Shown: positions 29,288 to 41,345, numbered from the stretch's first letter. The stretch is 64,000 nucleotides of DNA from Macropodus opercularis (GCA_030770545.1 CM061093.1:1882001-1946000); one strand, 5' to 3'. The notes: generated by a model not told the origin, from the letters alone. Numbers and translations are program-made.

Positions 29288-29350
29288 GCTTACGGCCATA
29301 CCACCTTCAACGTGCCCGATCTCATTCGAACTCGGAAGCCAAGCAAGGTA

Positions 29351-29382
<32 letters not shown>

Positions 29383-29406
29383 TGGGAATACCAGGTCCTG
29401 TAAGCC
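29288..29406 (+). rRNA. 5S rRNA gene
   Basis: C43A, C84T, G93A, G110C; S follows. Confidence 0.88.
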
Positions 29407-29538
29407 TTTTCTTTTCTCTTTCAACACAACATTGGGTGATTCTCCATCTTGGTTACACATATGTCCTTGATGAGCAGATAGTTGTGACAGTCTGACATAT
29501 AGTCGCCTTCAAAAGATATAATGTGGTACAGTTTTGTC

Positions 29539-29657
29539 GCTTACGGCCATACCACCTTCAACGTGCCCGATCTCATTTGAACTCAGAAGCCAAGCAAGGT
29601 AGGGCCTGGCTAGTACTTGGACGGGAGACCGCCTGGGAATACCAGGTGCTGTAAGCC
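29539..29657 (+). rRNA. 5S rRNA gene
   Basis: C40T, C43A, G47A; L follows. Confidence 0.9.
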
Positions 29658-29798
29658 TTTTCTTTTCTCTTTCAACGCAACATTGGGTGATTCTCCATCT
29701 TGGTTACACAGATGACATTGATGAGGTAACAGTCGTGACTGTCATGACATTCTGACGTGTTGTCGCCTTCATAAGACATATTGAGGTAACAATTTATC

Positions 29799-29917
29799 GC
29801 TTACGGCCATACCACCTTCAACGTGCCCGATCTCATTCAACCTCGGAAGCCAAGCAAGGTAGGGCCTGGCTAGTACTTGGACGGGAGACCGCCTGGGAAT
29901 ACCAGGTGCTGTAAGCC
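29799..29917 (+). rRNA. 5S rRNA gene
   Basis: G41A; S follows. Confidence 0.92.
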
Positions 29918-30049
29918 TTTTCTTTTCTCTTTCAATGCAACATTGGGTGATTCTCCATCTTGGTTACACATATGTCATTGATGAGCATATAGTTGTGACA
30001 GTCTGACATATAGTCACCTTCAAAAGATATAATGTGGTACAGGTTTGTC

Positions 30050-30168
30050 GCTTACGGCCATACCACCTTCAACGTGCCTGATCTCATTCAAACTCGGAAG
30101 CCAAGCAAAGTAGGGCCTGGCTAGTACTTGGACGGGAGACCGCCTGGGAATACCAGGTGCTGTAAGCC
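30050..30168 (+). rRNA. 5S rRNA gene
   Basis: C30T, G41A, C43A, G60A; L follows. Confidence 0.9.
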
Positions 30169-30309
30169 TTTTCTTTTCTCTTTCAACGCAACATTGGGTG
30201 ATTCTCCATCTTGGTTACACAGATGACATTGATGAGGTAACAGTCGTGACTGTCATGACATTCTGACGTGTTGTCGCCTTCAAAAGACATATTGAGGTTA
30301 CAACTTGTC

Positions 30310-30428
30310 GCTTACGGCCATACCACCTTCAACGTGCCCGATCTCATTCGACCTCGGAAGCCAAGCAAGGTAGGGCCTGGCTAGTACTTGGACGGGAGAC
30401 CGCCTGGGAATACCAGGTGCTGTAAGCC
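30310..30428 (+). rRNA. 5S rRNA gene
   Basis: Array consensus; L follows. Confidence 0.93.
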
Positions 30429-30569
30429 TTTTCTTTTCTCTTTCAAAGCAACATTGGGTGATTCTCCATCTTGGTTACACAGATGACATTGATGAGGTAA
30501 CAGTCGTGACTGTCATGACATTCTGACGTGTTGTCACCTTCAAATGACGTAATGAGGTAACAATTTGTC

Positions 30570-30688
30570 GCTTACGGCCATTCCACCTACAACGTGCCCG
30601 ATCTCATTCAACCTCGGAAGCCAAGCAAGGTAGGGCCTGGCTAGTACTTGGATGGGAGACCGCCTGGGAATACCAGGTGCTGTAAGCC
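30570..30688 (+). rRNA. 5S rRNA gene
   Basis: A13T, T20A, G41A, C84T; L follows. Confidence 0.9.
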
Positions 30689-30829
30689 TTTTCTTTTCTC
30701 TTTCAACGCAACATTGGGTGATTCTCCATATTGGGTACACAGATAACATTGATGAGGTAACAGTCGTGACTGTCATGACAATCTGACGTGTTGTCGCCTT
30801 CAAATGACGTAATGAGGTAACAATTTCTC

Positions 30830-30948
30830 GCTTACGGCCATACCACCTTCAACGTGCCCGATCTCATTCGACCTCGGAAGCCAAGCAAGGTAGGGCCTGG
30901 CTAGTACTTGGATGGGAGACCGCCTGGGAATACCAGGTGCTGTAAGCC
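30830..30948 (+). rRNA. 5S rRNA gene
   Basis: C84T; L follows. Confidence 0.93.
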
Positions 30949-31089
30949 TTTTCTTTTCTCTTTCAACGCAACATTTGGTGTTTCTCCATATTGGATACAC
31001 AGATGACCTTGATGAGGTAACAGTCGTGACTGTGATGACATTCTGACGTGTTGTCGCCTTTAAAAGACATAATGAGGTAACAACTTGTC

Positions 31090-31208
31090 GCTTACGGCCA
31101 TACCACCTTCAACGTGCCCGATCTCATTCGACCTCGGAAGCCAAGCAAGGTAGGGCCTGGCTAGTACTTGGACGGGAGACCGCCTGGGAATACCAGGTGC
31201 TGTAAGCC
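31090..31208 (+). rRNA. 5S rRNA gene
   Basis: Array consensus; S follows. Confidence 0.93.
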
Positions 31209-31340
31209 TTTTCTTTTCTCTTTCAACGCAACATTGGGTGATTCTCCATCTTGGTTACACATATGTCATTGATGAGCAGATAGTTGTGACAGTCTGACAT
31301 ATAGTCACCTTCAAAAGATATAATGTGGTACAGGTTTGTC

Positions 31341-31459
31341 GCTTACGGCCATACCACCTTCAACGTGCCTGATCTCATTCAAACTCGGAAGCCAAGCAAA
31401 GTAGGGCCTGGCTAGTACTTGGACGGGAGACCGCCTGGGAATACCAGGTGCTGTAAGCC
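31341..31459 (+). rRNA. 5S rRNA gene
   Basis: C30T, G41A, C43A, G60A; L follows. Confidence 0.9.
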
Positions 31460-31600
31460 TTTTCTGTTATTTTTCAACGCAACATTTGGTGATTCTCCAT
31501 ATTGGTTACACAGATGACCTTGATGAGGTAACAGTCGTGACTCTGATGACATTCTGACGTGTTGTCGCCTTCAAAAGACATATTGAGGTTACAACTTGTC

Positions 31601-31719
31601 GCTTACGGCCATACCACCTTCAACTTGCCCGATCTCATTTGACCTCGGAAGCCAAGCAAGGTAGGGCCTGGCTAGTACTTGGACGGGAGACCGCCTGGGA
31701 ATACCAGGTGCTGTAAGCC
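31601..31719 (+). rRNA. 5S rRNA gene
   Basis: G25T, C40T; L follows. Confidence 0.9.
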
Positions 31720-31860
31720 TTTTCTTTTCTCTTTCAAAGCAACATTGGGTGATTCTCCATCTTGGTTACACAGATGACATTGATGAGGTAACAGTCGTGA
31801 CTGTCATGACATTCTGACGTGTTGTCGCCTTCAAATGACGTAATGAGGTAACAATTTCTC

Positions 31861-31979
31861 GCTTACGGCCATACCACCTTCAACGTGCCCGATCTCATTC
31901 GACCTCGGAAGCCAAACAAGGTAGGGCCTGACTAGTACTTGGACGGGAGACTGCCTTGGAATACCAGGTGCTGTAATCC
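31861..31979 (+). rRNA. 5S rRNA gene
   Basis: G56A, G71A, C92T, G97T, G117T; L follows. Confidence 0.88.
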
Positions 31980-32120
31980 TTTTCTGTTATTTTTCAACGC
32001 AACATTGGGTGATTCTCCATCTTGGTTACACAGATGACATTGATGAGGTAACAGTCGTGACTGTCATGACATTCTGACGTGTTGTCGCCTTCAAATGACG
32101 TAATGAGGTAACAACTTCTC

Positions 32121-32239
32121 GCTTACGGCCATTCCACCTACAACGTGCCCGATCTCATTCAACCTCGGAAGCCAAGCAAGGTAGGGCCTGGCTAGTACTT
32201 GGATGGGAGACCGCCTGGGAATACCAGGTGCTGTAAGCC
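32121..32239 (+). rRNA. 5S rRNA gene
   Basis: A13T, T20A, G41A, C84T; S follows. Confidence 0.9.
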
Positions 32240-32371
32240 TTTTCTTTTCTCTTTCAATGCAACATTGGGTGATTCTCCATCTTGGTTACACATATGTCAT
32301 TGATGAGCATATAATTGTGACAGTCTGACATATAGTCACCTTCAAAAGATATAATGTGGTACAGGTTTATC

Positions 32372-32490
32372 GCTTATGGCCATACCACCTTCAACGTGCC
32401 TGATCTCATTCGAACTCGGAAGCCAAGCAAGGTAGTGCCTGGCTAGTACTTGGACGGGAGACCGCCTGGGAATACCAGGTGCTGTAAGCC
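32372..32490 (+). rRNA. 5S rRNA gene
   Basis: C6T, C30T, C43A, G65T; L follows. Confidence 0.9.
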
Positions 32491-32631
32491 TTTTCTTTTC
32501 TCTTTCAACGCAACATTGGGTGATTCTCCATCTTGGTTACACAGATGACATTGATGAGGTAACAGTCGTGACTGTCATGACATTCTGACGTGTTGTCGCC
32601 TTCAAAAGACATATTGAGGTAACAATTTGTC

Positions 32632-32750
32632 GCTTACGGCCATACCACCTTCAACATGCCTGATCTCATTCGACCTCGGAAGCCAAGCAAGGTAGGGCCT
32701 GGTTAGTACTTGGACGGGAGACCGCCTAGGAATACCAGGTGCTGTAAGCC
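32632..32750 (+). rRNA. 5S rRNA gene
   Basis: G25A, C30T, C72T, G97A; L follows. Confidence 0.9.
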
Positions 32751-32891
32751 TTTTCTGTTATTTTTCAACGCAAGATTTGGTGATTCTCCATATTGGTTAC
32801 ACAGATGACATTGATGAGGTAAAAATCGTGACTGTCATGACATTCTGACGTGTTGTCGCCTTCAAATGACGTAATGAGGTAACAATATGTC

Positions 32892-33010
32892 GCTTACGGC
32901 CATACCACCTTCAACGTGCCCGATCTCATTCGACCTCGGAAGCCAAGCAAGGTAGGGCCTGGCTAGTACTTGGACGGGAGACCGCCTGGGAATACCAGGT
33001 GCTGTAAGCC
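32892..33010 (+). rRNA. 5S rRNA gene
   Basis: Array consensus; L follows. Confidence 0.93.
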
Positions 33011-33151
33011 TTTTCTTTTCTCTTTCAACGCAACATTGGGTGATTCTCCATATTGGTTACACAGATGACATTGATGAGGTAACAGTCGTGACTGTCATGA
33101 CAATCTGACGTGTTGTCGCCTTCAAATGACGTAATGAGGTAACAATTTCTC

Positions 33152-33270
33152 GCTTACGGCCATACCACCTTCAACGTGCCCGATCTCATTCGACCTCGGA
33201 AGCCAAGCAAGGTAGGGCCTGGCTAGTACTTGGATGGGAGACCGCCTGGGAATACCCGGTGCTGTAAGCC
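33152..33270 (+). rRNA. 5S rRNA gene
   Basis: C84T, A106C; L follows. Confidence 0.9.
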
Positions 33271-33411
33271 TTTTCTTTTCTCTTTCAACGCAACATTGGG
33301 TGATTCTCCATCTTGGTTACACAGATGACATTGATGAGGTAACAGTCGTGACTGTCATGACATTCTGACGTGTTGTCGCCTTCAAAAGACATATTGAGGT
33401 AGCAATTTGTC

Positions 33412-33530
33412 GCTTACGGCCATACCACCTTCAACATGCCTGATCTCATTCGACCTCGGAAGCCAAGCAAGGTAGGGCCTGGCTAGTACTTGGACGGGAG
33501 ACTGCCTGGGAATACCAGGTGCTGTAAGCC
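33412..33530 (+). rRNA. 5S rRNA gene
   Basis: G25A, C30T, C92T; L follows. Confidence 0.9.
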
Positions 33531-33671
33531 TTTTCTTTTCTCGTTCAACGCAACATTGGGTGATTCTCCATCTTGGTTACACAGATGACATTGATGAGGT
33601 AACAGTCGTGACTGTCATGACATTCTGACGTGTTGTCGCCTTCAAAAGACATATTGAGGTAACAATTTGTC

Positions 33672-33790
33672 GCTTACGGCCGTTCCACCTTCAACGTGCC
33701 CGATCTCAGTCGAACTCGGAAGCCAAGCAAGGTAGGGCCTGGCTAGTACTTGGACAGGAGACCGCCTAGGAATACCAGGTGCTGTAAGCC
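33672..33790 (+). rRNA. 5S rRNA gene
   Basis: A11G, A13T, T38G, C43A, G85A, G97A; S follows. Confidence 0.88.
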
Positions 33791-33922
33791 TTTTCTGTTA
33801 TTTTTCAACGCAAGATTTGGTGATTCTCCATATTGGTTACACATATGTCCTTGATGAGCAGATAGTAGTGACAGTCTGACATATAGTCGCCTTCAAAAGA
33901 TATAATGTGGTACAGGTTTGTC

Positions 33923-34041
33923 GCTTACGGCCATACCACCTTCAACGTGCCCGATCTCATTCGAACTCGGAAGCCAAGCAAGGTAGGGCCTGGCTAGTAC
34001 TTGGACGGGAGACTGCCTCGGAATACCAGGTGCTGTAAGCC
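33923..34041 (+). rRNA. 5S rRNA gene
   Basis: C43A, C92T, G97C; S follows. Confidence 0.9.
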
Positions 34042-34173
34042 TTTTCTTTTCTCTTTCAATGCAACATTGGGTGATTCTCCATCTTGGTTACACATATGTC
34101 ATTGATGAGCAGATAGTTGTGACAGTCTGACATATAGTCACCTTCAAAAGATATAATGTGGTACAGGTTTGTC

Positions 34174-34292
34174 GCTTATGGCCATACCACCTTCAACGTG
34201 CCCGATCTCATTCGAACTCGGAAGCCAAGCAAAGTAGGGCCTGGCTAGTACTTGGACGGGAGACCGCCTGGGAATACCAGGTGCTGTAAGCC
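34174..34292 (+). rRNA. 5S rRNA gene
   Basis: C6T, C43A, G60A; S follows. Confidence 0.9.
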
Positions 34293-34424
34293 TTTTCTTT
34301 TCTCTTTCAACGCAACATTGGGTGATTCTCCATCTTGGTTACACATATGTCCTTGATGAGCAGATAGTTGTGACAGTCTGACATATAGTCGCCTTCAAAA
34401 GACATATTGATGTAACAATTTGTC

Positions 34425-34543
34425 GCTTACGGCCATACCACCTTCAACGTGCCCGATCTCATTCGACCTCGGAAGCAAAGCAAGGTAGGGCCCAGCTAGT
34501 ACTTGGACGGGAGACTGCCTGGGAATACCAGGTGCTGTAAGCC
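34425..34543 (+). rRNA. 5S rRNA gene
   Basis: C53A, T69C, G70A, C92T, the same form as at 12168. L follows. Confidence 0.88.
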
Positions 34544-34684
34544 TTTTCTGTTATTTTTCAACGCAACATTTGGTGATTCTCCATATTGGATACACAGATG
34601 ACCTTGATGAGGTAACAGTCGTGACTGTGATGACATTCTGACGTTTTGTCGCCTTCAAAAGACATATTGAGGTAACAACTTGTC

Positions 34685-34803
34685 GCTTACGGCCATACCA
34701 CCTTCAACGTGCCCGATCTCATTCGACCTCGGAAGCCAAGCAAGGTAGGGCCTGGCTAGTACTTGGACGGGAGACCGCCTTGGAATACCAGGTGCTGTAA
34801 GCC
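34685..34803 (+). rRNA. 5S rRNA gene
   Basis: G97T; L follows. Confidence 0.92.
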
Positions 34804-34944
34804 TTTTCTTTTCTCTTTCAACGCAACATTGGGTGATTCTCCATCTTGGTTACACAGATGAAATTGATGAGGTAACAGTCGTGACTGTCATGACATTCTG
34901 ACGTGTTGTCGCCTTCAAATGACGTAATGAGGTAACAATTTCTC

Positions 34945-35063
34945 GCTTACGGCCATTCCACCTACAACGTGCCCGATCTCATTCGACCTCGGAAGCCAAT
35001 CAAGGTAGGGCCTGGCTAGTACTTGGACGGGAGACCGCCTGGGAATACCAGGTGCTGTAAGCC
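34945..35063 (+). rRNA. 5S rRNA gene
   Basis: A13T, T20A, G56T; S follows, with ACATTTGTCC. Confidence 0.9.
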
Positions 35064-35195
35064 TTTTCTTTTCTCTTTCAACGCAACATTGGGTGATTCT
35101 CCATCTTGGTTACACATTTGTCCTTGATGAGCAGATAGTAGTGACAGTCTGACATATAGTCGCCTTCAAAAGATATAATGTGGTACAGGTTTGTC

Positions 35196-35314
35196 GCTTA
35201 CGGCCATACCACCTTCAATGTGCCCGATCTCATTCGAACTCGGAAGCCAAGCAAGGTAGGGCCTGGCTAGTACTTGGACGGGAGACCGCCTGGGAATACC
35301 AGGTGCTGTAAGCC
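35196..35314 (+). rRNA. 5S rRNA gene
   Basis: C24T, C43A; L follows. Confidence 0.9.
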
Positions 35315-35455
35315 TTTTCTTTTCTCTTTCAACGCAACATTTGGTGATTCTCCATATTGGTTACACAGATGACCTTGATGAGGTAACAGTCGTGACTGTG
35401 ATGACATTCTGACGTGTTGTCGCCTTCAAAAGACATATTGAGGTAACAACTTGTC

Positions 35456-35574
35456 GCTTACGGCAATACCACCTTCAACGTGCCCGATCTCATTCGACCT
35501 CGGAAGCCAATCAAGGTAGGGCCTGGCTAGTACTTGGACGGGAGACCGCCTGGGAATACCAGGTGCTGTAAGCC
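35456..35574 (+). rRNA. 5S rRNA gene
   Basis: C10A, G56T; S follows. Confidence 0.9.
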
Positions 35575-35706
35575 TTTTCTTTTCTCTTTCAACGCAACAT
35601 TGGGTGATTCTCCATCTTGGTTACACATTTGTCCTTGATGAGCAGATAGTAGTGACAGTCTGACATATAGTCGCCTTCAAAAGATATAATGTGGTAAAGG
35701 TTTGTC

Positions 35707-35769
35707 GCTTACGGCCATACCACCTTCAATGTGCCCGATCTCATTCGAACTCGGAAGCCAAGCAAGGTA

Positions 35770-35801
<32 letters not shown>

Positions 35802-35825
35802 TGGGAATACCAGGTGCTGTAAGCC
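35707..35825 (+). rRNA. 5S rRNA gene
   Basis: C24T, C43A, C84T, G93A; S follows. Confidence 0.9.
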
Positions 35826-35957
35826 TTTTCTTTTCTCTTTCAATGCAACATTGGGTGATTCTCCATCTTGGTTACACATATGTCATTGATGAGCAGATAC
35901 TTGTGACAGTCTGACATATAGTCACCTTCAAAAGATATAATGTGGTACAGGTTTGTC

Positions 35958-36076
35958 GCTTATGGCCATACCACCTTCAACGTGCCCGATCTCGTTCGAA
36001 CTCGGAAGCCAAGCAAGGTAGGGCCTGGCTAGTACTTGGACGGGAGACCGCCTGGGAATACCAGGTGCTGTTAGCC
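35958..36076 (+). rRNA. 5S rRNA gene
   Basis: C6T, A37G, C43A, A115T; L follows. Confidence 0.9.
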
Positions 36077-36217
36077 TTTTCTGTTATTTTTCAACGCAAC
36101 ATTTGGTGATTCTCCATATTGGTTACACAGATGACCTTGATGAGGTAACAGTCGTGACTGTGATGACATTCTGACGTGTTGTCGCCTTCAAAAGACATAT
36201 TGAGGTAACAACTTGTC

Positions 36218-36336
36218 GCTTACGGCCATACCACCTTCAACGTGCCCGATCTCATTCGACCTCGGAAGCCAAGCAAGGTAGGGCCTGGCTAGTACTTGGA
36301 CGGGAGACCGCCTAGGAATGCCAGGTGCTGTAAACC
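36218..36336 (+). rRNA. 5S rRNA gene
   Basis: G97A, A103G, G117A; S follows. Confidence 0.9.
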
Positions 36337-36468
36337 TTTTCTTTTCTCTTTCAACGCAACATTGGGTGATTCTCCATCTTGGTTACACATATGTCCTTGA
36401 TGAGCAGATAGTTGTGACAGTCTGACATATAGTCGCCTTCAAAAGATATAATGTGGTACAATTTTGTC

Positions 36469-36587
36469 GCTTACGGCCATACCACCTTCAACGTGCCCGA
36501 TCTCATTCGAACTCGGAAGCCAAGCAAGGTAGGGCCTGGCTAGTACTTGGACGGGAGACTGCCTGGGAATACCAGGTGCTGTAAGCC
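36469..36587 (+). rRNA. 5S rRNA gene
   Basis: C43A, C92T; L follows. Confidence 0.92.
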
Positions 36588-36728
36588 TTTTCTGTTATTT
36601 TTCAACGCAACATTTGGTGATTCTCCATATTGGTTACACAGATGACATTGATGAGGTAACAGTCGTGACTGTCATGACAATCTGACGTGTTGTCGCCTTC
36701 AAATGACGTAATGAGGTAACAATTTCTC

Positions 36729-36847
36729 GCTTACGGCCATACCACCTTCAACGTGCCCGATCTCATTCGACCTCGGAAGCCAAGCAAGGTAGGGCCTGGC
36801 TAGTACTTGGATGGGAGACCGCCTGGGAATACCAGGTGCTGTAAGCC
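36729..36847 (+). rRNA. 5S rRNA gene
   Basis: C84T; L follows. Confidence 0.93.
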
Positions 36848-36988
36848 TTTTCTTTTCTCTTTCAACGCAACATTGGGTGATTCTCCATCTTGGTTACACA
36901 GATGACATTGATGAGGTAACAGTCGTGACTGTCAAAACATTCTGACTTGTTGTCGCCTTCAAAAGACATATTGAGGTAACAATTTGTC

Positions 36989-37107
36989 GCTTACGGCCAT
37001 ACCACCTTCAACGTGCCCGATCTCATTAGAATTCGGAAGCCAAGCAAGCTAGGGCCTGGCTAGTACTTGGACGGGAGACCGCCTGGGAATAGCAGGTGCT
37101 GTAAGCC
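36989..37107 (+). rRNA. 5S rRNA gene
   Basis: C40A, C43A, C44T, G61C, C104G; S follows, with GATTATCAG. Confidence 0.88.
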
Positions 37108-37239
37108 TTTTCTGTTATTTTTCAACGCAACATTAGGTGATTCTCCATCTTGGTTACACATATGTCCTTGATTATCAGATAATTGTGACAGTCTGACATA
37201 TAGTCACCTTCAAAAGATATAATGTGGTACAGGTTTTTT

Positions 37240-37358
37240 GCTTACGGCCATACCACCTTCAACGTGCCCGATCTCATTAGAATTCGGAAGCCAAGCAAGG
37301 TAGGGCCTGGCTAGTACTTGGACGGGAGACCGCCTGGGAATACCAGGTGCTGTAAGCC
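37240..37358 (+). rRNA. 5S rRNA gene
   Basis: C40A, C43A, C44T; L follows. Confidence 0.9.
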
Positions 37359-37499
37359 TTTTCTTTTCTCTTTCAACGCAACATTGGGTGATTCTCCATC
37401 TTGGTTACACAGATGACATTGATGAGGTAACAGTCGTGACTGTCATGACATTCTGACGTGTTGTCGCCTTCAAAAGACATATTGAGGTAACAACTTGTC

Positions 37500-37618
37500 G
37501 CTTACGGCCATACCACCTTCAACGTGCCCGATCTCATTCGACCTCGGAAGCCAAGCAAGGTAGGGCCTGGCTAGTACTTGGACGGTAGACCGCCTGGGAA
37601 TACCAGGTGCTGTAAGCC
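37500..37618 (+). rRNA. 5S rRNA gene
   Basis: G87T; L' follows. Confidence 0.92.
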
Positions 37619-37759
37619 TTTTCTGTTATTTTTCAACGCAACATTGGGTGATTCTCCTTTTTGGTAACGCAGATGACCTTGATGAAGTAACAGTCGTGAC
37701 TGTCATGACATTCTGACGTGTTGTCACCTTCAAATGACGTAATGAGGTAACAATTTCTC

Positions 37760-37878
37760 GCTTACGGCCATACCACCTTCATTGTGCCCGATCTCATTCG
37801 AACTCGGAAGCCAAGCAAGGTAGGGCCTGGCTTGTACTTGGACGGGAGACCGCCTGGGAATACCAGGTGCTGTAAGCC
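37760..37878 (+). rRNA. 5S rRNA gene
   Basis: A23T and C24T alter the element target; also C43A, A74T. L follows. Confidence 0.9.
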
Positions 37879-38019
37879 TTTTCTTTTCTCTTTCAACGCA
37901 ACATTGGGTGATTCTCCATCTTGGTTACACAGATGACATTGATGAGGTAACAGTCGTGACTGTCATGACATTCTGACGTGTTGTCGCCTTCAAAAGACAT
38001 ATTGAGGTAACAATTTATC

Positions 38020-38138
38020 GCTTACGGCCATACCACCTTCAACGTCCCCGATCTCATTTGAACTCGGAAGCCAAGCAAGGTAGGGCCTGGCTAGTACTTG
38101 GACGGGAGACTGCCTGGGAATTCCAGGTGCTGTAAGCC
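38020..38138 (+). rRNA. 5S rRNA gene
   Basis: G27C, C40T, C43A, C92T, A103T; S follows. Confidence 0.88.
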
Positions 38139-38270
38139 TTTTCTTTTCTCTTTCAACGCAACATTGGGTGATTCTCCATCTTGGTTACACATATGTCCTT
38201 GATGAGCAGATAGTTGTGACAGTCTGACATATAGTCACCTTCAAAAGATATAATGTGGTACAGGTTTGTC

Positions 38271-38389
38271 GCTTACGGCCATACCACCTTTAAAGTGCCT
38301 GATCTCATTCGACCTCGGAAGCCAAGCAAGGTAGGGCCTGGCTAGTACTTGGACGGTAGACCGCCTGGGAATACCAGGTGCTGTAAGCC
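38271..38389 (+). rRNA. 5S rRNA gene
   Basis: C21T, C24A, C30T, G87T; L follows. Confidence 0.88.
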
Positions 38390-38530
38390 TTTTCTGTTAT
38401 TTTTCAACGCAACATTGGGTGATTCTCCATCTTGGTTACACAGATGACATTGATGAGGTAACAGTCGTGACTGTCATGACATTCTGACGTGTTGTCGCCT
38501 TCAAATGACGTAATGAGGTAACAGTTTCTC

Positions 38531-38649
38531 GCTTACGGCCATTCCACCTTCAACGTGCCCGATCTCATTCGACCTCGGAAGCCAATCAAGGTAGGGCCTG
38601 GCTAGTACTTGGACGGGAGACCGCCAAGGAATACCAGGTGCTGTAAGCA
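38531..38649 (+). rRNA. 5S rRNA gene
   Basis: A13T, G56T, T96A, G97A, C119A; S follows. Confidence 0.88.
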
Positions 38650-38781
38650 TTTTCTTTTCTCTTTCAGCGCAACATTGGGTGATTCTCCATCTTGATTACA
38701 CATATGTCCTTGATGAGCAGATAGTTGTGACAGTCTGACATATAGTCGCCTTCAACAGACATAATAAGGTAACAATTTCTC

Positions 38782-38900
38782 GCTTACGGCCATACCACCT
38801 TCAACGTGCCCGATCTCATTCGAACTCGGAAGCCAAGCAAGGTAGGGCCTGGCTAGTACTTGGACGGGAGACCGCCTGGGAATACCAGGTGCTGTAAGCC
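38782..38900 (+). rRNA. 5S rRNA gene
   Basis: C43A; L follows. Confidence 0.93.
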
Positions 38901-39041
38901 TTTTCTTTTCTCTTTCAACGCAACATTGGGTGATTCTCCATCTTGGTTACACAGATGACATTGATGAGGTAACAGTCGTGACTGTCATGACATTCTGACG
39001 TGTTGTCGCCTTCAAATGACGTAATGAGGTAACAATTTCTC

Positions 39042-39160
39042 GCTTACGGCCATTCCACCTTCAACGTGCCCGATCTCATTCGAACTCGGAAGCCAAGCAA
39101 GGTAGGGCCTGGCTTGTACTTGGACGGGAGACTGCCTCGGAATACCAGGTGCTGTAAGCC
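39042..39160 (+). rRNA. 5S rRNA gene
   Basis: A13T, C43A, A74T, C92T, G97C; S follows. Confidence 0.88.
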
Positions 39161-39292
39161 TTTTCTTTTCTCTTTCAACGCAACATTGGGTGATTCTCCA
39201 TCTTGGTTACACATATGTCCTTGATGAGCAGATAGTTGTGACAGTCTGACATATAGTCACCTTCCAAAGGTATAATGTGGTACAGGTTTGTC

Positions 39293-39411
39293 GCTTACGG
39301 CCATACCACCTTCAACGTGCCTGATCTCATTCAAACTCGGAAGCCAAGCAAAGTAGGGCCTGGCTAGTACTTGGACGGGAGACCGCCTGGGAATACCAGG
39401 TGCTGTAAGCC
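39293..39411 (+). rRNA. 5S rRNA gene
   Basis: C30T, G41A, C43A, G60A; L follows. Confidence 0.9.
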
Positions 39412-39552
39412 TTTTCTGTTATTTTTCAACGCAACATTTGGTGATTCTCCATATTGGTTACACAGATGACCTTGATGAGGTAACAGTCGTGACTCTGATG
39501 ACATTCTGACGTGTTGTCGCCTTCAAAAGACATATTGAGGTTACAACTTGTC

Positions 39553-39671
39553 GCTTACGGCCATACCATCTTCAACGTGCCCGATCTCATTCGACCTCGG
39601 AAGCCAAGCAAGGTAGGGCCTGGCTAGTACTTCGATGGGAGACCGCCTGGGAATACCAGGTGCTGTAAGCC
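39553..39671 (+). rRNA. 5S rRNA gene
   Basis: C17T, G81C, C84T; S follows. Confidence 0.9.
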
Positions 39672-39803
39672 TTTTCTTTTCTCTTTCAATGCAACATTGG
39701 GTGATTCTCCATCTTGGTTACACATATGTCATTGATGAGCATATAGTTGTGACAGTCTGACATATAGTCACCTTCAAAAGATATAATGTGGTACAGGTTT
39801 GTC

Positions 39804-39922
39804 GCTTACGGCCATACCACCTTCAACGTGCCTGATCTCATTCAAACTCGGAAGCCAAGCAAAGTAGGGCCTGGCTGGTACTTGGACGGGAGACCGCCTG
39901 GGAATACCAGGTGCTGTAAGCC
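39804..39922 (+). rRNA. 5S rRNA gene
   Basis: C30T, G41A, C43A, G60A, A74G; L follows. Confidence 0.9.
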
Positions 39923-40063
39923 TTTTCTTTTCTCTTTCAACGCAACATTGGGTGATTCTCCATCTTGGTTACACAGATGACATTGATGAGGTAACAGTCG
40001 TGACTGTCATGACATTCTGACGTGTTGTCGCCTTCAAATGACGTAATGAGGTAACAATTTCTC

Positions 40064-40182
40064 GCTTACGGCCATACCACCTTCAACGTGCCCGATCTCA
40101 TTCGACCTCGGAAGCCAAACAAGGTAGGGCCTGACTAGTACTTGGACGGGAGACCGCCTGGGAATACCAGGTGCTGTAAGCC
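40064..40182 (+). rRNA. 5S rRNA gene
   Basis: G56A, G71A; L follows. Confidence 0.9.
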
Positions 40183-40323
40183 TTTTCTGTTATTTTTCAA
40201 CGCAACATTGGGTGATTCTCCATCTTGGTTACACAGATGACATTGATGAGGTAACAGTCGTGACTGTCATGACATTCTGACGTGTTGTCGCCTTCAAATG
40301 ACGTAATGAGGTAACAATTTCTC

Positions 40324-40442
40324 GCTTACGGCCATTCCACCTACAACGTGCCCGATCTCATTCAACCTCGGAAGCCAAGCAAGGTAGGGCCTGGCTAGTA
40401 CTTGGACGGGAGACCGCCTGGGAATACCAGGTGCTGTAAGCC
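40324..40442 (+). rRNA. 5S rRNA gene
   Basis: A13T, T20A, G41A; L follows. Confidence 0.9.
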
Positions 40443-40583
40443 TTTTCTTTTCTCTTTCAACGCAACATTGGGTGATTCTCCATATTGGTTACACAGATGA
40501 CATTGATGAGGTAACAGTCGTGACTGTCATGACAATCTGACGTGTTGTCGCCTTCAAATGACGTAATGAGGTAACAATTTCTC

Positions 40584-40702
40584 GCTTACGGCCATACCAC
40601 CTTCAACGTGCCCGATCTCATTCGACCTCGGAAGCCAAGCAAGGTAGGGCATGGCTAGTACTTGGATGGGAGACCGCCTGGGAATACCAGGTGCTGTAAT
40701 CC
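40584..40702 (+). rRNA. 5S rRNA gene
   Basis: C68A, C84T, G117T; L follows. Confidence 0.9.
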
Positions 40703-40843
40703 TTTTCTTTTCTCGTTCAACGCAACATTGGGTGATTCTCCATCTTGGTTACACAGATGACATTGATGAGGTAACAGTCGTGACTGTCATGACATTCTGA
40801 CGTGTTGTCGCCTTCAAAAGACATATTGAGGTAACAATTTGTC

Positions 40844-40962
40844 GCTTACGGCCGTTCCACCTTCAACGTGCCCGATCTCAGTCGAACTCGGAAGCCAAGC
40901 AAGGTAGGGCCTGGCTAGTACTTGGACGGGGGACCAAATTGGAATACAAGGTTCTGTAAGCC
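40844..40962 (+). rRNA. 5S rRNA gene, box C-altered
   Basis: A11G, A13T, T38G, C43A, the 88-97 block, C105A, G110T; probably non-functional. S follows. Confidence 0.68.
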
Positions 40963-41094
40963 TTTTCTGTTATTTTTCAACGCAACATTGGGTGATTCTC
41001 CATCTTGGTTACACATATGTCCTTGATGAGCAGATAGTAGTAACAGTCTGACATATAGTCGCCTTCAAAAGACATAATAAGGTAACAATTTCTC

Positions 41095-41213
41095 GCTTAC
41101 GGCCATACCACCTTCAACCTGCCCGATCTCATTCGAACTTGGAAGCCAAGCAAGGTAGGGCCTGGCTAGTACTTGAACGGGAGACCGCCTAGGAATAGCA
41201 GGTGCTGTAAGCC
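41095..41213 (+). rRNA. 5S rRNA gene
   Basis: G25C, C43A, C46T, G82A, G97A, C104G; S follows. Confidence 0.87.
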
Positions 41214-41345
41214 TTTTCTGTTACTTTTCAACGCAAGATTTGGTGATTCTCCATATTGGTTACACATATGTCCTTGATGAGCAGATAGTAGTGACAGTCT
41301 GACATATAGTCGCCTTCAAAAGATATAATGTGGTACAGGTTTGTC